Source: CAWAMD01 sp963783045 (GTDB lineage Bacteria > Actinomycetota > Nitriliruptoria > Nitriliruptorales > Nitriliruptoraceae). Taken from it: a stretch of 64,000 nucleotides of DNA. A program made the translations under genes and the position numbers. Location: contig CAWAMD010000005.1 in assembly GCA_963783045.1 (NCBI GenBank), positions 558,001 through 622,000 on the forward strand, written 5' to 3'. Shown here one piece after another: positions 63,086 to 64,000 of the stretch (its first letter is position 1; each line of letters starts with the position of its first letter). The notes under the pieces were generated by a model, which was given only the letters and a program-made list of their open reading frames with translations, searched no databases and was not told the DNA's origin.

Positions 63086-64000
63086 CTACAGGTCGGAGGG
63101 CGCGAAGTCGCTGGCCTCGAACTCGACGGCCTGCTCGAGCTCGGCGGCGGTGGGCTCGTCGAGCTCGACCGGCAGCTGACCGCTCGTCTCCCGCCGGCGC
63201 TGGTGCGCAGCCGCCACGAACCCGTCGAAGAGCGGGTGCGGGCGGTTCGGCCGGGACTTGAGCTCGGGGTGGGCCTGGGTCGCGACGAACCACGGGTGGT
63301 CGGGCAGCTCGATGAACTCGACGAGCCGGTCGTCGGGCGAGACGCCCGAGAAGATCATGCCGTGCTCCTCGAAGCGCGTCCGGTAGCGGTTGTTGAACTC
63401 GAAGCGGTGCCGGTGGCGCTCGTAGATGACCGGTTCGCCGTAGGCGGCACGGGTCCTCGTGCCCTCCTTGAGCTTCGCGGGGTAGGCACCGAGCCGCATC
63501 GTGCCGCCCTTGTCCTGCACGTCGCGCTGGTCGGGCATGAGGTCGATGACCGGGTCCGGCGTGTTCGGCTCGAACTCCGAGGAGTGGGCGTAGGGCAGGC
63601 CGACGACGTTGCGTCCGAACTCGATGACCGCCGACTGCAGGCCCAGGCACAGTCCGAGGAAGGGCACCTCGTGGACGCGGGCGAACTGCGCGGCGAGGAT
63701 CTTGCCCTCCACGCCCCGGACTCCGAAGCCGCCCGGCACGAGGATGCCGTCGCAGCGGCCGAGGAGCGCCTCGACCTCCTCGGGTTCGAAGTCGTCGGCC
63801 GAGACCCAGCGCAGCTCGATGTCGACGCCGTTCCTGATCCCGGCGTGGCGCAGCGACTCGACGACGGACAGGTAGGCGTCGGGCAGCCCCACGTACTTGC
63901 CGACGATGGCGATCCGGACCGACTCACGGGCGGCGTACACGCGCCGGACGATCGACTCCCACTCACGCATGTCGGGCTCGGCATCGGGCAGGTGCAGGCG
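63086..64000 (-). CDS. pyrG: CTP synthase, C-terminal part (runs off the window)
   Basis: 304 codons visible; the gene continues beyond base 64000. The frame is open to the edge (LHLPDAEPDMREWESIVRRV), so the internal ATG at 63968-63970 is not the start. The amidoligase/GATase linker VRIAVVGKYVGLPDAYLSVVESL is followed by the class I glutaminase: PGGFGVRG, LGLCLGLQSAVIEFGRNV with nucleophile Cys, and THPE-like QAHPELKSRPNRPHPLF with His and Glu. It makes CTP from UTP, glutamine and ATP. The ATPase half lies outside. Confidence 0.97.
   Translation of the reverse strand, partial: RLHLPDAEPDMREWESIVRRVYAARESVRIAIVGKYVGLPDAYLSVVESLRHAGIRNGVDIELRWVSADDFEPEEVEALLGRCDGILVPGGFGVRGVEGKILAAQFARVHEVPFLGLCLGLQSAVIEFGRNVVGLPYAHSSEFEPNTPDPVIDLMPDQRDVQDKGGTMRLGAYPAKLKEGTRTRAAYGEPVIYERHRHRFEFNNRYRTRFEEHGMIFSGVSPDDRLVEFIELPDHPWFVATQAHPELKSRPNRPHPLFDGFVAAAHQRRRETSGQLPVELDEPTAAELEQAVEFEASDFAPSDL

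Overview
The window is GC-rich, densely packed bacterial chromosome. Many genes start with GTG and overlap their neighbour by four bases (ATGA or GTGA). The gene content is that of an actinobacterium. The order pyrG-NUDIX-ald-xerD...parA-deoA-scpA-scpB-rluB-aroH-tyrA-aroA-cmk/der, and the block pgsA-gcvH-FHA(GarA)-FtsR-DUF151-MerR, match arrangements known in mycobacteria and corynebacteria. Two secreted proteins carry cell-wall-binding repeat 2 domains, and cmk is fused to der. I infer a deep-branching actinobacterial lineage, possibly Nitriliruptoria (Euzebya/Egibacter-like); this is not proven. I saw no prophage, insertion sequence or CRISPR array.

Layout. 1-12.6 kb (mostly +): the end of an RNase HI gene, a secreted penicillin-acylase-like enzyme with an LPxTG-type anchor, a coupled CHAD / GH13 amylase / GNAT trio, a convincing chromosomal dif site at 6532-6559, a CoA-binding protein, a CWB2-lytic transglycosylase, and a four-gene osmoprotectant (OpuC-type) ABC operon that ends at a strong 18-bp stem terminator. 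12.7-25 kb: a diiron ferritin-like protein with its TetR regulator, Fur, leucyl aminopeptidase, an archease-like protein and a cydABDC operon for cytochrome bd oxidase and its assembly exporter. 25-32.3 kb: an SDR, an HSL-type esterase, a TetR-controlled oxidoreductase/ABC exporter operon, and an acyl-CoA synthetase-like ligase. 32.4-43 kb: a duplicated ABM-like protein, glycine dehydrogenase gcvP, endonuclease IV, a UvrD-type helicase, aconitase and a CAP-CWB2 secreted protein. 43-49.7 kb (all -): a growth and division regulatory block with gcvH, garA, ftsR, D-Ala-D-Ala carboxypeptidase, hpt, DUF151, a second MerR, a nuclease-like protein, pgsA and tRNA-Pro. 49.8-64 kb (all -): the chromosome-partition, aromatic amino acid and nucleotide block from cmk-der back to pyrG.

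How the parts fit. dif in the same window as xerD and parA/scpA/scpB suggests that the sequence lies near the replication terminus, with several chromosome-resolution and partition genes close by. gcvH and gcvP are both present but unlinked. GarA-type FHA proteins link serine/threonine kinase signalling to 2-oxoglutarate metabolism, and FtsR links to cell division, so the 43-49 kb block looks like a growth-coordination locus.

Three genes (GH13 amylase, TetR at 30 kb, gcvP) each appear broken by a single extra base while both halves stay conserved. This points to uncorrected indel errors in the assembly rather than three independent pseudogenes, but reads would have to settle it. Less explained items are a 43-bp intergenic direct repeat near 18.1 kb, two repeat arrays at 36.9-37.1 kb, a one-sided GTCGG-rich spacer between tyrA and aroA, a 27-bp near-perfect dyad upstream of the second MerR gene, and a 9-residue tandem repeat tail on Cmk-Der.
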